The notes: a model not told the origin generated them from the letters alone. Counted from the stretch's first letter, positions 17,061-26,628 are shown. The stretch is 64,000 nt of DNA from Pseudomonas sp. RIT288 (GCF_000631985.1 NZ_JFYN01000044.1:124001-188000); one strand, 5' to 3'. Made by a program: numbers and translations.

Positions 17061-19667
17061 TTAGCTGGCGACGATGTTGACCAGTTTTCCCGGTACAACG
17101 ATCACTTTGCGAATGGTCAGACCGTCGACGAAACGCAGCACGTTTTCGTTGGCGCGGGCAGCCGCTTCGACTTCTTCGCGGGTGGCGCCGGCCGGCATTT
17201 CGATCTGGCCACGCAGCTTGCCGTTCACTTGAATGACCAGTTGCAGGCTGTCCTGCACCAGTGCGCTTTCATCGACCGCAGGCCAGCCGGCATCAATCAC
17301 CGGGTCAGCGTGACCCAGTTGATTCCACAGCTCATGGCTGATGTGCGGCGTGATCGGAGCCAGCAGCAACGTCACGGCTTCCAGACCTTCGTGAATCAGT
17401 GCGCGATCCTGTTCGGTGCCTTGCGCGGCTTTTTCCAGCACGTTCATCAGCGTCATCACCTGAGCGATGGCGGTGTTGAATTTGTGGTTCTGGCCGACGT
17501 CATGGCTGGCCTGTTTGATGGCCAGGTGGATGGCGCGGCGCACGGTTTTCTGTTCGTCGTTCAGGCCGGCGACGTCCAGCTTGCCCGGCAGGCCCTGGGT
17601 GACGTGGGCCTGCGCCAGACGCCAGACGCGCTTGAGGAAGCGGTGCGAGCCTTCAACGCCGGAGTCCGACCATTCAGCGCTCATGTCAGGCGGCGAGGCG
17701 AACATCATGAACAGGCGGCAGGTATCCGCGCCGAACTGATCAATCATCGACTGTGGGTCGACGCCGTTGTTCTTGGACTTGGCCATCTTCTCGGTGCCAC
17801 CGATTTCCACCGGCAAGCCGTCGGATTTCAATTTGGCGCTGATGACCTTGGCCTTGCTGTCACGCTCCAGTTCCACGTCCGCCGGGTTGAACCAGGTGTA
17901 GGCACCATTGGCTTCGCGGCGATAGTAAGTTTCGGCGATCACCATGCCCTGGGTCAGCAGGTTCTTGAACGGCTCGTTGGAGCTGACCAGACCTTCGTCA
18001 CGCATCAGCTTGTGGAAGAAGCGTGCGTACAGCAGGTGAAGAATGGCGTGTTCGATACCGCCGATGTACTGATCAACCGGCAGCCAGTGGTCGGCCGCGG
18101 ACTTTTCCACCAGGCCACCTTCGAAGTGCGGCGAGGCGTAACGGGCGTAGTACCACGAGGACTCGACGAAGGTGTCCATGGTGTCGGTTTCACGCTTGGC
18201 AGGCTGGCCACATTTCGGGCAGATGCACTCGTAGAATTCCGGCATGCGCGCCAGCGGCGAACCGGCGCCGTCCGGCACCACGTCTTCCGGCAGCACCACC
18301 GGCAACTGGTCTTCCGGCACCGGCACGTCACCGCAGGTGGCGCAGTGGATGATCGGGATCGGGCAGCCCCAGTAGCGCTGACGGCTGATGCCCCAGTCGC
18401 GCAGACGGAACTGGGTGCGCGAGGCGCCGAGGTTTTTCTTGATCAGGGCGACTTCCATGGCGTCGAAGGCGCCGGTGAAGTCCAGGCCGTCGAACTCGCC
18501 GGAGTTGATCAGCGTGCCGTGCTCGCCGTAGGCGTCTTGCCACGGAGCCGGGTTAGTGTCACCGGAACTGGTGCGCACCACCGATTTGACCGGCAGGTTG
18601 TACTTGTGGGCGAATTCGAAATCGCGCTCGTCGTGCGCCGGGACCGCCATCACGGCGCCGTCGCCGTAGTGCATCAGCACGTAGTTGGCGACCCATACCG
18701 GGAGTTTTTCACCGGTCAGCGGGTGCTCGACGAACAGGCCGGTCGGCAGGCCTTTTTTCTCTTGAGTGGCGACGTCGGCTTCAGCCACGCTGCCGCCCTT
18801 GCATTCGGCGATGAACGCTTGCAGCTCAGGGTTGTTCTGCGCTGCCTGGGTGGCGAGCGGGTGCTCGGCAGCCACGGCAACGTAGGTCGCGCCCATCAGG
18901 GTGTCCGGACGGGTGGTGAAGACCTTGAGGGTACCGGCTTCGCCGATCGAGTCGACGTTGTACGGGAACTGCACTTCCATGCCGCGGGATTTGCCGATCC
19001 AGTTGCGCTGCATGGTCTTGACCTGTTCCGGCCAGCCAGTCAGTTCGTCGAGGCTCTCCAGCAGCTCATCCGCGTAAGCGGTGATCTTGAAGTAGTACAT
19101 CGGGATTTCGCGCTTTTCGATCAGCGCGCCGGAACGCCAGCCGCGACCGTCGATCACCTGCTCGTTGGCCAGAACAGTCTGGTCGATCGGGTCCCAGTTC
19201 ACGGTACCGTTCTTGCGGTAGATCACGCCTTTTTCGAACAGGCGAGTGAACAGCCACTGTTCCCAGCGGTAGTAATCGGGCTTGCAGGTGGTCACTTCAC
19301 GGGACCAGTCCACCGCCAGGCCCAGGCTGCGCAGCTGGGACTTCATGTAGGCGATGTTTTCGTAGGTCCACTTGGCGGGCGCCACGTTGTTCTTCATCGC
19401 GGCGTTTTCCGCCGGCATGCCGAAGGCGTCCCAACCCATCGGTTGCAGAACGTTCTTGCCTTGCATGCGCTGGTAGCGGGAGATCACGTCGCCGATGGTG
19501 TAGTTGCGCACGTGCCCCATGTGTAGCTTGCCGCTGGGGTAAGGGAACATCGACAGGCAGTAGTAGGTTTCCTTGCCTGGCTGTTCACTGACTTCAAAGG
19601 ACTTTTGCTCGTCCCAGAACGACTGGGCGGCGGCTTCGATTTCACGGGGCTGATATTGTTCGTGCAT
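17061..19667 (-). CDS. leuS: Leucyl-tRNA synthetase
   Basis: Charges tRNA-Leu. The protein is 868 aa. The class I HIGH motif is HMGH at 49-52 (PYPSGKLHMGH), and the KMSKS motif appears as KMAKS (GGTEKMAKSKNNGVDP). An editing CP1 insertion with TTRPDTLMGATYV-type sequence is present, as is a zinc-binding pair of CxxC motifs (CATCGD, CICPKCGQ). The start at 19667 (MHEQYQPREIE) fits the family; the longer frame to 19736 lacks support. It heads the leuS-lptE-holA run. Confidence 0.98.
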   Translation of the reverse strand: MHEQYQPREIEAAAQSFWDEQKSFEVSEQPGKETYYCLSMFPYPSGKLHMGHVRNYTIGDVISRYQRMQGKNVLQPMGWDAFGMPAENAAMKNNVAPAKWTYENIAYMKSQLRSLGLAVDWSREVTTCKPDYYRWEQWLFTRLFEKGVIYRKNGTVNWDPIDQTVLANEQVIDGRGWRSGALIEKREIPMYYFKITAYADELLESLDELTGWPEQVKTMQRNWIGKSRGMEVQFPYNVDSIGEAGTLKVFTTRPDTLMGATYVAVAAEHPLATQAAQNNPELQAFIAECKGGSVAEADVATQEKKGLPTGLFVEHPLTGEKLPVWVANYVLMHYGDGAVMAVPAHDERDFEFAHKYNLPVKSVVRTSSGDTNPAPWQDAYGEHGTLINSGEFDGLDFTGAFDAMEVALIKKNLGASRTQFRLRDWGISRQRYWGCPIPIIHCATCGDVPVPEDQLPVVLPEDVVPDGAGSPLARMPEFYECICPKCGQPAKRETDTMDTFVESSWYYARYASPHFEGGLVEKSAADHWLPVDQYIGGIEHAILHLLYARFFHKLMRDEGLVSSNEPFKNLLTQGMVIAETYYRREANGAYTWFNPADVELERDSKAKVISAKLKSDGLPVEIGGTEKMAKSKNNGVDPQSMIDQFGADTCRLFMMFASPPDMSAEWSDSGVEGSHRFLKRVWRLAQAHVTQGLPGKLDVAGLNDEQKTVRRAIHLAIKQASHDVGQNHKFNTAIAQVMTLMNVLEKAAQGTEQDRALIHEGLEAVTLLLAPITPHISHELWNQLGHADPVIDAGWPAVDESALVQDSLQLVIQVNGKLRGQIEMPAGATREEVEAAARANENVLRFVDGLTIRKVIVVPGKLVNIVAS

Positions 19668-19922
19668 GGCTACTTTTGTACTGGATAGGGGTGGCCTAAT
19701 CCTCTTCAACGCGCCCTCCGGGGATGCTCCGGACAAGCTGGAAGTGGAATGACAGGAAGCGCCGTAGCATACATGACCGCGCTTGGCCTAGGGAAACCCT
19801 GATTACAGCTGTCTGGCCCCGGAAAACCGTGGCGAGGGCCGTTGGTCGCGGCGTTCAGCCGGTTTGTGCAGCGAAGCTAAGCTCTTATTGGGGAGTGAGT
19901 CTTATCTTCAATGAGGTGAGGG

Positions 19923-20246
19923 ATGGTGGAGCAACGGCAAAAAAACGTGACGAAACCCGAGTTGTACGAACGGTTGATGGATCGTCTGGGCATGGCGCTC
20001 GACGCTGCAAAAACCGCTGGCCGGCTGCGCGACGAGCGCCCCGTGGAACTGGAATTGCGTGGCTTGAGCCCCGCCGAGTTCAAACTGGTCAAGGCCTATC
20101 TGGATCGCTGTGAACGTGAAACGCATGGAAGCTTGTCGCTGGCAGTGAAGCAGCTCGATGCACCACAATCGGCCAAGGTCATCTGGCTCAAGGACAAGGC
20201 GCCCGACAAAGACACCGTCAAGGTTCGTTCTGTGCAGGCCAAGTAA
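19923..20246 (+). CDS. Hypothetical protein, 107 aa, highly charged
   Basis: Not assigned to a family. It diverges from leuS with 255 bases between starts, in which I see no clear regulatory site. The ATG (MVEQRQKNVTKPEL) follows AGGTGAGGG, a good ribosome binding site. The sequence is soluble, predicted mostly helical in its first half (LMDRLGMALDAAKTAGRLRDERP), with a beta-like middle (VELELRGLSPAEFKLVKAYL) and a basic C-terminus. No signal peptide or membrane segment. Its place beside leuS is shared with P. aeruginosa as I recall, which supports a real gene. Confidence 0.75.
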   Translation: MVEQRQKNVTKPELYERLMDRLGMALDAAKTAGRLRDERPVELELRGLSPAEFKLVKAYLDRCERETHGSLSLAVKQLDAPQSAKVIWLKDKAPDKDTVKVRSVQAK

Positions 20247-20330
20247 ACGCATGGCAGGTCAAAATAACGGATCTTTTCCAACAGGATCCTGACTATCGGT
20301 TGTAACGCGTTATTAACACTCTTAGGCTTC

Positions 20331-20350
20331 GGGCATCTCTGGAGATGCCC
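20331..20350 (+). promoter_or_regulatory. Hairpin covering the ribosome binding site of the YdcF-family gene
   Basis: GGGCATCT (20331-20338) pairs perfectly with AGATGCCC (20343-20350) across a CTGG loop. The only Shine-Dalgarno candidate, GGAG at 20341-20344, lies in the loop and 3' arm, 8 bases before the ATG at 20353. This would mask initiation unless opened. Confidence 0.65.
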
Positions 20351-20352
20351 CG

Positions 20353-21114
20353 ATGCCTTTTCGTTACTTCATCAAACAACTTCTATTGCCGCCCGGCATT
20401 CTTTTACTGCTGTTGCTGGTCGCCTGGTGGCTGCGCCGCTCCCGGCCGCGGCTGGCCGCTGCGTGTTTCGCCCTTGGTCTGGGTGGTTTCTGGCTGATGA
20501 GCCTGCCGGTGGTGGTGCAGTGGGGCGCCAAGGCGCTGGAGCGTGAGCCGCCGCTGCCCCGTGATGCGTGGTCGATGTTGGCGCAGCGCGCCGATGCCAT
20601 TGTGGTGCTGGGTTCCGGGCGCGAGCGCGGCGATCTGGCCTGGGGCGAGGATCAGCCGACCGGCGTGGGGCTGGAGCGTCAGCGCTATGCCGCGCGGCTG
20701 GCCAAGGCGTCCGGGTTGCCGATCCTGACCAGTGGTGGCTTGCATTACGGCACACCGCCGACGGAAGCGAAGCTGATGGCCGATTCACTGCGCGATGATT
20801 TCGGCGTGACCACGCGCTGGCAGGAAGGTGAAAGCCGTACCACCTGGGAAAACGCCAGGTTCAGTGCCGACCTTTTGTTGCCCCAGGGCATCAAGCGCGT
20901 CGTGGTGGTGACGCAGGCCTGGCACATGCCGCGCGCCGTGTGGTGTTTCCAGCAGGCAGGATTCGAAGTGGTACCGGCGCCCGTAGGGTTTCTCGGGACC
21001 GATAATGCACGACCGTTTGGTGGCTGGCTGCCGGAGTTCAAGTCGATCTGGCAGAGCGGACAGTTGCTGAATGAGGCGGTGGGGCAGGTGGGGTATTCGT
21101 TGTTTTACCGCTGA
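20353..21114 (+). CDS. YdcF/ElyC/SanA family membrane protein (DUF218)
   Basis: The 253 residues begin with two hydrophobic segments (about 8-26 and 33-50), then carry a DUF218 domain on the outer face of the inner membrane. Domain marks are ADAIVVLGSGRERGD (85-99), the SGGLHYGTPPTEAKLMAD stretch, ESRTTWENA, and VVVVTQAWHMPRA. E. coli ElyC and SanA of this family affect envelope integrity and peptidoglycan synthesis, but no reaction is established. It is convergent with lnt across a REP element. Confidence 0.88.
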   Translation: MPFRYFIKQLLLPPGILLLLLLVAWWLRRSRPRLAAACFALGLGGFWLMSLPVVVQWGAKALEREPPLPRDAWSMLAQRADAIVVLGSGRERGDLAWGEDQPTGVGLERQRYAARLAKASGLPILTSGGLHYGTPPTEAKLMADSLRDDFGVTTRWQEGESRTTWENARFSADLLLPQGIKRVVVVTQAWHMPRAVWCFQQAGFEVVPAPVGFLGTDNARPFGGWLPEFKSIWQSGQLLNEAVGQVGYSLFYR

Positions 21115-21215
21115 AGATCAAAAGATCGCAGCCTGCGGCAGCTCCTACAGGGAAAACACAAATCCCCATGTAGGAGCTGCCGCAGGCTCGGGCCGCGATC
21201 GGACGATCTTTTGCT
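21115..21215. repeat. REP-type inverted pair with a disrupted right arm
   Basis: The left arm is normal (GATCGCAGCCTGCGGCAGCT). The right arm keeps GTAGGAGCTGCCGCAGGCT but carries extra CGGGCC and GGAC segments before GATCTTTTGC, so the outer half of the palindrome is broken. It fills the whole gap between the convergent YdcF-family gene and lnt. Confidence 0.8.
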
Positions 21216-22739
21216 TTAAAGGGTTTTCGACATCCGGCTTGCCATCAGCGCCCAGCCAAACAGCAGCAAACAGACGATGATAAGCGGCCACGAACGCCAT
21301 TGCAGGTACGGCGTCAGATTGTGCATCGGCACCACTTCGCCATACAGAATGCCCTGCTCGAACTGCGGGATCTGCTCGGTGATCTGCCCGAACGGGTTGA
21401 TCAGTCCGGTCACGCCATTGTTGGTGGCGCGGATCATCCAGCGGCCTGCCTCAAGTGCGCGCATTTGCGCCATTTGCAGGTGTTGCAGCGGGCCGATCGA
21501 GGTGCCGAACCAGGTGTCGTTGCTGATCGTCAGCAGCAGATCGCTGCGTGCCGACAAACCGGCAGCGAACTCCGGGTACACCACTTCGTAGCAGATGAAC
21601 GGCGCAATCTGATAACCCTTGGCCTGCAGCAACGGCTGATCCGCCGGCCCGCGAGCGAAGTCGGACATCGGCAAGTCAAAGAACGCGATCAAACCGCGCA
21701 GCAGATCCTGCAACGGTACGTACTCACCGAACGGCACCAGTTTCTGTTTGAGGTAGGTGCCATCGCCTTCGCCGACCACGGTGATGCCGTTGAAGAAGCG
21801 TTTTTCGTGGCGAACCGTCTCGCGGATCGGCACGCCGGTGATCAGCGCCGATTTACGCTCGGCGGCGAAGTTGCCCATCATGTTCAGGTAGCCCTCGGCG
21901 GACTCCTTGAGCACCGGCACGGCGGTTTCCGGCCAGATCAGCAGGTCCACCGGTCTGGAACGAAAGCTCAGGTCGCGGTACAGCGCCAGTTGCGCGTTGA
22001 GCTGCGCCGGATCCCATTTCATGCTTTGTTCGACGTTGCCCTGAATTGCGGCAACGCTCAGTGCCGGGCCGGACGGACTGGTCCAGGCGTGGCCCTTGAG
22101 TGCAATGCCTGCCACCCAAGGCCCGACCAGCAACACTAGGCCAGCCGCGATAAAACCCTTGCGACCGGATTGCAGCAGACGCGGCGCGTTGTAGATCAGC
22201 GCCGCAGTCAGCGCCAGAACGAACGACACCAACCACATGCCACCCACTGGCGCGAGCCCGGCCAATGGACCGTCGAGCTGGCTGTAACCGGAGTAGAGCC
22301 AAGGGAAACCGGTGAGGAACCAGCCGCGAAAGGCCTCCTGACCGACCCACAGCGCGGCAAACGCCAGCGCATCGGCCAGCGGTGCTTCATTGCGGCGCAA
22401 CCAGCGCGCCCAGACCCAGGCGGGCAGGGCAAAGAAAAACGCGATCGCTGCGGTGAACAGCAGCATCAGGAACCCGGCCAGCAGTACTGATGCGCCACCG
22501 AAATGGTGGATGCTGTAGTAGATCCAGCTGGTGCCGGCGCCGAACAGGCCGAAACCGAAACACCAACCACGGCCCAGTGCCTGACGCGGCTTCAGCTCGC
22601 GCAGGCCAGCGTAGAACAGGCCGACCGCGAGCAAAGCCAGCGGCCAGATGTTGAACGGGGCGAGGGCGAAGGTGGTGATTGCACCGGCCGCCACAGCCAG
22701 CAGGTTACCGGGCCAGCCGGGGCGGGTTGTCCAGCGCAT
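21216..22739 (-). CDS. lnt: Apolipoprotein N-acyltransferase
   Basis: Adds the third acyl chain to the N-terminal cysteine of lipoproteins in the inner membrane. The protein is 507 aa. About seven N-terminal transmembrane helices are followed by a carbon-nitrogen hydrolase domain (about 225-480). The catalytic triad context is visible: Glu in LIWPETAVPV, Lys in YLKQKLVPFGEYVP, Cys in APFICYEVVYPE. A final transmembrane helix ends the protein. It sits downstream of corC in the conserved phoH-ybeY-corC-lnt order. Confidence 0.97.
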   Translation of the reverse strand: MRWTTRPGWPGNLLAVAAGAITTFALAPFNIWPLALLAVGLFYAGLRELKPRQALGRGWCFGFGLFGAGTSWIYYSIHHFGGASVLLAGFLMLLFTAAIAFFFALPAWVWARWLRRNEAPLADALAFAALWVGQEAFRGWFLTGFPWLYSGYSQLDGPLAGLAPVGGMWLVSFVLALTAALIYNAPRLLQSGRKGFIAAGLVLLVGPWVAGIALKGHAWTSPSGPALSVAAIQGNVEQSMKWDPAQLNAQLALYRDLSFRSRPVDLLIWPETAVPVLKESAEGYLNMMGNFAAERKSALITGVPIRETVRHEKRFFNGITVVGEGDGTYLKQKLVPFGEYVPLQDLLRGLIAFFDLPMSDFARGPADQPLLQAKGYQIAPFICYEVVYPEFAAGLSARSDLLLTISNDTWFGTSIGPLQHLQMAQMRALEAGRWMIRATNNGVTGLINPFGQITEQIPQFEQGILYGEVVPMHNLTPYLQWRSWPLIIVCLLLFGWALMASRMSKTL

Positions 22740-22754
22740 TTCTTTCCTTAATGA

Positions 22755-23594
22755 TTACCGGGCGATAGGTGTCAGTCGCAGCAAATGAATCCGACGGCTG
22801 TCGGCGTTCAGGATGCGGAAACGATAGGCGCCGATTTCAGTGATTTCGTTACGCTTTGGCAAGTGCCCGAACGCGCTCATCACCAGGCCGCCGACGGTGT
22901 CGAATTCGTCGTCGGAGAATTCGCTGTCGAAGAACTCGTTGAAGTTCTCGATCGGCGTCAGGGCCTTGATCAGGAAGTCACCGCTGGGCAGCGGCTTGAT
23001 GTAGCTGTCTTCTTCGACGTCGTGCTCGTCTTCGATGTCGCCGACGATCTGTTCCAGCACGTCTTCAATCGTCACCAGACCGGCCACGCCGCCGTACTCG
23101 TCGATGACGATGGCCATGTGGTTGTGGTTGGCGCGAAATTCACGCAGCAACACGTTCAGACGCTTGGACTCCGGCACGAAGGTGGCCGGGCGCAGCAGAT
23201 CCTTGATGTTGAAGCTGTCGCCGTTCTCCTTGAGAATCAGCGGCAGCAGATCCTTGGCCAGCAGCACGCCCATCACGTCGTCGTGGCTTTCGCCGATGAC
23301 CGGGTAGCGCGAGTGGGCCGAGTCGAGCACGGCCGGCAGGAACTCACGAGGGGTCTGGGTCGCCTTGATGCTGATCATCTGCGAGCGCGGCACCATGATG
23401 TCGCGTACTTGCAGGTCAGCCACCTGAATGGCGCCTTCGACGATGGCCAGCGCTTCGCTGTCCAGCAGTTTGTTCTGATGTGCATCACGCAGCAGCTCAA
23501 GCAGCTCCTGACGGTTCTTCGGCTCGTGGGCAAAAGCCTGGGTCAGTTTACCCAGCCATGACTTCTGCCCGTTGCTCGATCGATCTTCGCTCAT
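22755..23594 (-). CDS. corC: CorC/HlyC family CBS-domain protein
   Basis: The protein is 279 aa. Two CBS domains cover about residues 65-190 (VRDIMVPRSQM at the start, VVIDEYGGVAGLVTIEDVLEQIVGDI at the end), then a CorC_HlyC transporter-associated domain (about 205-279) with GLVMSAFGHLPKRNE. It lacks the DUF21 membrane part, so it is the short cytoplasmic form. Linked by name to Co/Mg efflux with CorA, but its exact role is unsettled. Between ybeY (5 bases) and lnt. Confidence 0.95.
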   Translation of the reverse strand: MSEDRSSNGQKSWLGKLTQAFAHEPKNRQELLELLRDAHQNKLLDSEALAIVEGAIQVADLQVRDIMVPRSQMISIKATQTPREFLPAVLDSAHSRYPVIGESHDDVMGVLLAKDLLPLILKENGDSFNIKDLLRPATFVPESKRLNVLLREFRANHNHMAIVIDEYGGVAGLVTIEDVLEQIVGDIEDEHDVEEDSYIKPLPSGDFLIKALTPIENFNEFFDSEFSDDEFDTVGGLVMSAFGHLPKRNEITEIGAYRFRILNADSRRIHLLRLTPIAR

Positions 23595-23599
23595 AGCGA

Positions 23600-24094
23600 T
23601 TACTCTGAATCCTTTGTTGTAACGATAGGGGATGTTTCGTGTTCGTCGTCCGCGTACGGATCGGGGTAGCCCAATTCGGCAAGCAACTCGCGTTCCAGTG
23701 CTTCCATTTCTTCGGCTTCGTCGTCATCTATATGGTCGTAACCAAGCAGATGCAAGCAGCCGTGAATGACTAGATGTGCCCAATGGGCCTTGAGTTCCTT
23801 GCCTTGTTCGACAGCTTCGCGTTCGACCACCGCAACGCAAATCACCAGATCGCCGAGCAGCGGGATGTCGAGAAACTCGTCCGGGACTTCGGCCGGGAAC
23901 GACAGGACGTTGGTCGCGTAATCCTTGTGGCGCCAGGTGTGATTGAGTTCGCGACCTTCTTCCTCGTCGACCAGGCGAATGGTCATTTCCGAGTCGGCGC
24001 TGCGCTGGCGCAGGGCCAGTTCGCACCATTGGCGGAAGTCGGCTTCACTCGGGGCGTTCGCTTCGGTAGCGATTTGCAGATCCAGCTCAAGCAT
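23600..24094 (-). CDS. ybeY: Endoribonuclease YbeY, 16S rRNA maturation
   Basis: Single-strand endoribonuclease needed for 16S rRNA 3' processing and ribosome quality control. The protein is 164 aa. The zinc site HxxxHxxxxxH is complete: H111, H115 and H121 in HLVIHGCLHLLGYDH. The start at 24094 (MLELDLQIATE) fits the family N-terminus and overlaps the phoH stop by 8 bases, which suggests translational coupling. The C-terminus (from about 135) is an acidic tail. Confidence 0.96.
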   Translation of the reverse strand: MLELDLQIATEANAPSEADFRQWCELALRQRSADSEMTIRLVDEEEGRELNHTWRHKDYATNVLSFPAEVPDEFLDIPLLGDLVICVAVVEREAVEQGKELKAHWAHLVIHGCLHLLGYDHIDDDEAEEMEALERELLAELGYPDPYADDEHETSPIVTTKDSE

Positions 24095-25085
24095 CGCGCG
24101 AGGTTTCCCTGGCGGCTTCGGCACGGGTCTCGAAGCGCTCGTAGGCCTCGACGATCCGCTGCACCAACGGGTGGCGCACGACGTCTTTAGGCTGGAAATG
24201 GGTGAAGCTGATGCCCGGAACGTCCTTGAGCACTTCGATCACATGATGCAGGCCGGACTTGGTGCCGCGCGGCAGGTCGACCTGGGTGATGTCGCCAGTG
24301 ATGACTGCAGTCGAGCCAAAGCCGATCCGGGTCAGGAACATTTTCATCTGCTCGACGGTGGTGTTCTGGCTTTCGTCGAGAATGATGAAGCTGTTGTTCA
24401 GCGTACGACCGCGCATGTAGGCCAGCGGCGCGACTTCGATCACCTGGCGCTCGATCAGCTTGGCCACGTATTCGAAACCGAGCATTTCGTAGAGGGCGTC
24501 GTACAGCGGGCGCAGGTACGGGTCGATCTTCTGGCTCAGGTCGCCGGGCAGGAAACCGAGTTTTTCACCCGCTTCAACCGCCGGACGTACCAGCAGGATG
24601 CGGCGGATCTGCTCGCGCTCCAAGGCATCAACGGCGCAAGCCACGGCCAGATAGGTCTTGCCGGTACCGGCCGGACCAATGCCGAAGTTGATGTCGTTGC
24701 CGAGAATTTCCTTCACATAGCGCAGCTGATTCAGGCCGCGTGGGCGAATCATGCCTTTCTTGGTGCGCAGGGCGACGGACGCTTCGGCGGGGGCGTGGTT
24801 GTCCAGTTCGACGACGGCCGACTCCTGGAGGAACAGGTGCACCATGTCCGGCGACAGCTCGGTACCCTTGGTTTCGCGGTACAGGCGGCGCAGCAGGTTT
24901 TCCGCAGACGTGGTGTGCTTGGGGTCGCCGATCAGCTCGAACTGGTTTCCGCGATTGCGGATCTCGATGGCCAGGCGCTGTTCGATCAAGCGCAAATGCT
25001 CGTCGAATTGCCCGCACAGATTGGCGAAGCGGCGAGCCTCAAAGGGCTCGAGGATAAAACGATGTGGTTCTATGGGTGCGTTCAA
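24087..25085 (-). CDS. ybeZ: PhoH-like ATPase (YbeZ)
   Basis: Predicted RNA-associated ATPase that works with YbeY. The protein is 332 aa from a TTG start at 25085, chosen because the family begins NAPIEPHRF. The longer open frame to 25235 runs into a REP element. Walker A is GPAGTGKT at 137-144 and Walker B is FIILDESQN at 233-241. RNA-binding KH-like N-terminal sequence (about 10-75) is consistent with the YbeZ subgroup. First gene of the phoH-ybeY-corC-lnt cluster. Confidence 0.94.
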   Translation of the reverse strand: MNAPIEPHRFILEPFEARRFANLCGQFDEHLRLIEQRLAIEIRNRGNQFELIGDPKHTTSAENLLRRLYRETKGTELSPDMVHLFLQESAVVELDNHAPAEASVALRTKKGMIRPRGLNQLRYVKEILGNDINFGIGPAGTGKTYLAVACAVDALEREQIRRILLVRPAVEAGEKLGFLPGDLSQKIDPYLRPLYDALYEMLGFEYVAKLIERQVIEVAPLAYMRGRTLNNSFIILDESQNTTVEQMKMFLTRIGFGSTAVITGDITQVDLPRGTKSGLHHVIEVLKDVPGISFTHFQPKDVVRHPLVQRIVEAYERFETRAEAARETSRDA

Positions 25086-25198
25086 GGTCGTATTTAGCCG
25101 CCCTGGGGCAATTAAGATGAAATCAAGGATAACGCCAGTGGCGTGGGTGCGAAAGCTCTTATATGAACTCGCCCGATTCATGCCCCTGGCGCCGTACT

Positions 25199-25292
25199 TG
25201 TGGGAGCGAGCCTGCTCGCGAAGGCGGCGACACATTCAACATTGAGGTGTCTGACAGACCGCTTTCGCGAGCAGGCTCGCTCCCACAGGATA
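25199..25292. repeat. REP-type inverted pair (GTGGGAGCGAGCCTGCTCGC family)
   Basis: GTGGGAGCGAGCCTGCTCGC and its inverted copy lie at either end, spaced by about 50 bases, between miaB and ybeZ. Confidence 0.88.
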
Positions 25293-25299
25293 TGCGGTG

Positions 25300-26628
25300 T
25301 TATTGAATCAACGAACCGCGCAGCGAGTGCGGTTGTGCCGCATCGATGTGCACGTCGGCGAACTGGCCGATCAGGGTTGGATTATCGCAGCGGAAGTTGA
25401 CGATACGATTATTCTCGGTGCGCCCTTGCAGCTCGCCCGGGTCTTTCTTCGAGTAGTCGGTGACCAGAATGCGCTGGATCGAGCCGACCATTTGTCGGCT
25501 GATCTCGAACCCTTGCTGATTCAGACGATGTTGCAAGGCGTTCAGGCGTTCTTTTTTCAGCTCTTCCGGGGTGTCGTCGGCCAGATCGGCCGCCGGGGTG
25601 CCCGGGCGCTGGCTGTAGACGAACGAGTAGGAGAAGTCGAAACCGACGTCGGCAATCAGCTTCATCGTCTGTTCGAAGTCTTTCTCGGTCTCGCCAGGGA
25701 AGCCGACGATGAAGTCCGAACTGATGCAGATGCCCGGTACCGCAGCGCGCAGTTTGCGCAGCTTGGATTTGTACTCCAGCGCGGTGTGGTTGCGCTTCAT
25801 CGCCGCCAGAATCCGGTCCGAACCCGATTGCACCGGCAAGTGCAGGTGTTTGACCAGCTCCGGCACTTCGGCGTGGGCCTGGATCAGGCTGTCGGAGAAC
25901 TCCAGCGGGTGCGAAGTGGTGTAGCGGATGCGGTCGATGCCATCGACGGCGGCGACCACGCGGATCAACTCGGCCAGATCGGCCAGACGCCCATCGTGGG
26001 TCAGGCCGCGATAACCGTTGACGTTCTGCCCCAGCAAGGTCACTTCACGCACGCCGTTTTCAGCGAGGTGAATGATCTCGGCGATCACGTCATCGAACGG
26101 CCGGCTGACTTCTTCGCCGCGGGTGTAGGGCACCACGCAGAACGTGCAGTACTTGCTGCAGCCTTCCATCACCGACACGTAGGCACTCGGGCCGTCGATG
26201 CGCGGCTCGGGCAAGTGGTCGAATTTTTCGATTTCCGGGAACGAGACGTCGACTTGCGGCAACTTGCTGCTGCGTGCGGCATCGATCATTTCCGGCAGGC
26301 GGTGCAGGGTTTGCGGGCCGAAGACCACGTCGACGTACGGGGCGCGATCACGGATCGCCGCGCCTTCCTGGCTGGCCACGCAACCGCCGACGGCGATCAC
26401 CATGTCCGGGTTGGCCAGTTTCAGTTCGCGCCAGCGGCCGAGCTGCGAGTACACCCGATCCTGTGCACGTTCGCGGATCGAGCAGGTGTTGAGCAGAATC
26501 ACGTCGGCGTCTTCCGCACGGGCGGTGACTTCCAGGGCCTGATGTTCGCCCAGCAGATCAACCATGCGCGAGCTGTCGTACTCGTTCATCTGGCAACCGT
26601 GGGTTTCGATGTAAAGCTTCTTGGCCAT
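25300..26628 (-). CDS. miaB: tRNA-2-methylthio-N6-dimethylallyladenosine synthase
   Basis: Radical SAM enzyme that methylthiolates i6A37 in tRNA. The protein is 442 aa. The auxiliary cluster cysteines are C12 (THGCQMNEYDS), C49 (NTCSIRE) and C83 (GGCVAS). The radical-SAM cluster cysteines are C157, C161 and C164 (CSKYCTFC). A TRAM domain ends the protein (about 380-440). It is transcribed alone, with a REP element after it. Confidence 0.98.
   Translation of the reverse strand: MAKKLYIETHGCQMNEYDSSRMVDLLGEHQALEVTARAEDADVILLNTCSIRERAQDRVYSQLGRWRELKLANPDMVIAVGGCVASQEGAAIRDRAPYVDVVFGPQTLHRLPEMIDAARSSKLPQVDVSFPEIEKFDHLPEPRIDGPSAYVSVMEGCSKYCTFCVVPYTRGEEVSRPFDDVIAEIIHLAENGVREVTLLGQNVNGYRGLTHDGRLADLAELIRVVAAVDGIDRIRYTTSHPLEFSDSLIQAHAEVPELVKHLHLPVQSGSDRILAAMKRNHTALEYKSKLRKLRAAVPGICISSDFIVGFPGETEKDFEQTMKLIADVGFDFSYSFVYSQRPGTPAADLADDTPEELKKERLNALQHRLNQQGFEISRQMVGSIQRILVTDYSKKDPGELQGRTENNRIVNFRCDNPTLIGQFADVHIDAAQPHSLRGSLIQ

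Noticed and set aside
16995..19526. 843-residue open frame antisense to leuS
   Set aside because: Mirror of the leucyl-tRNA synthetase gene; no family match and no ribosome binding site.
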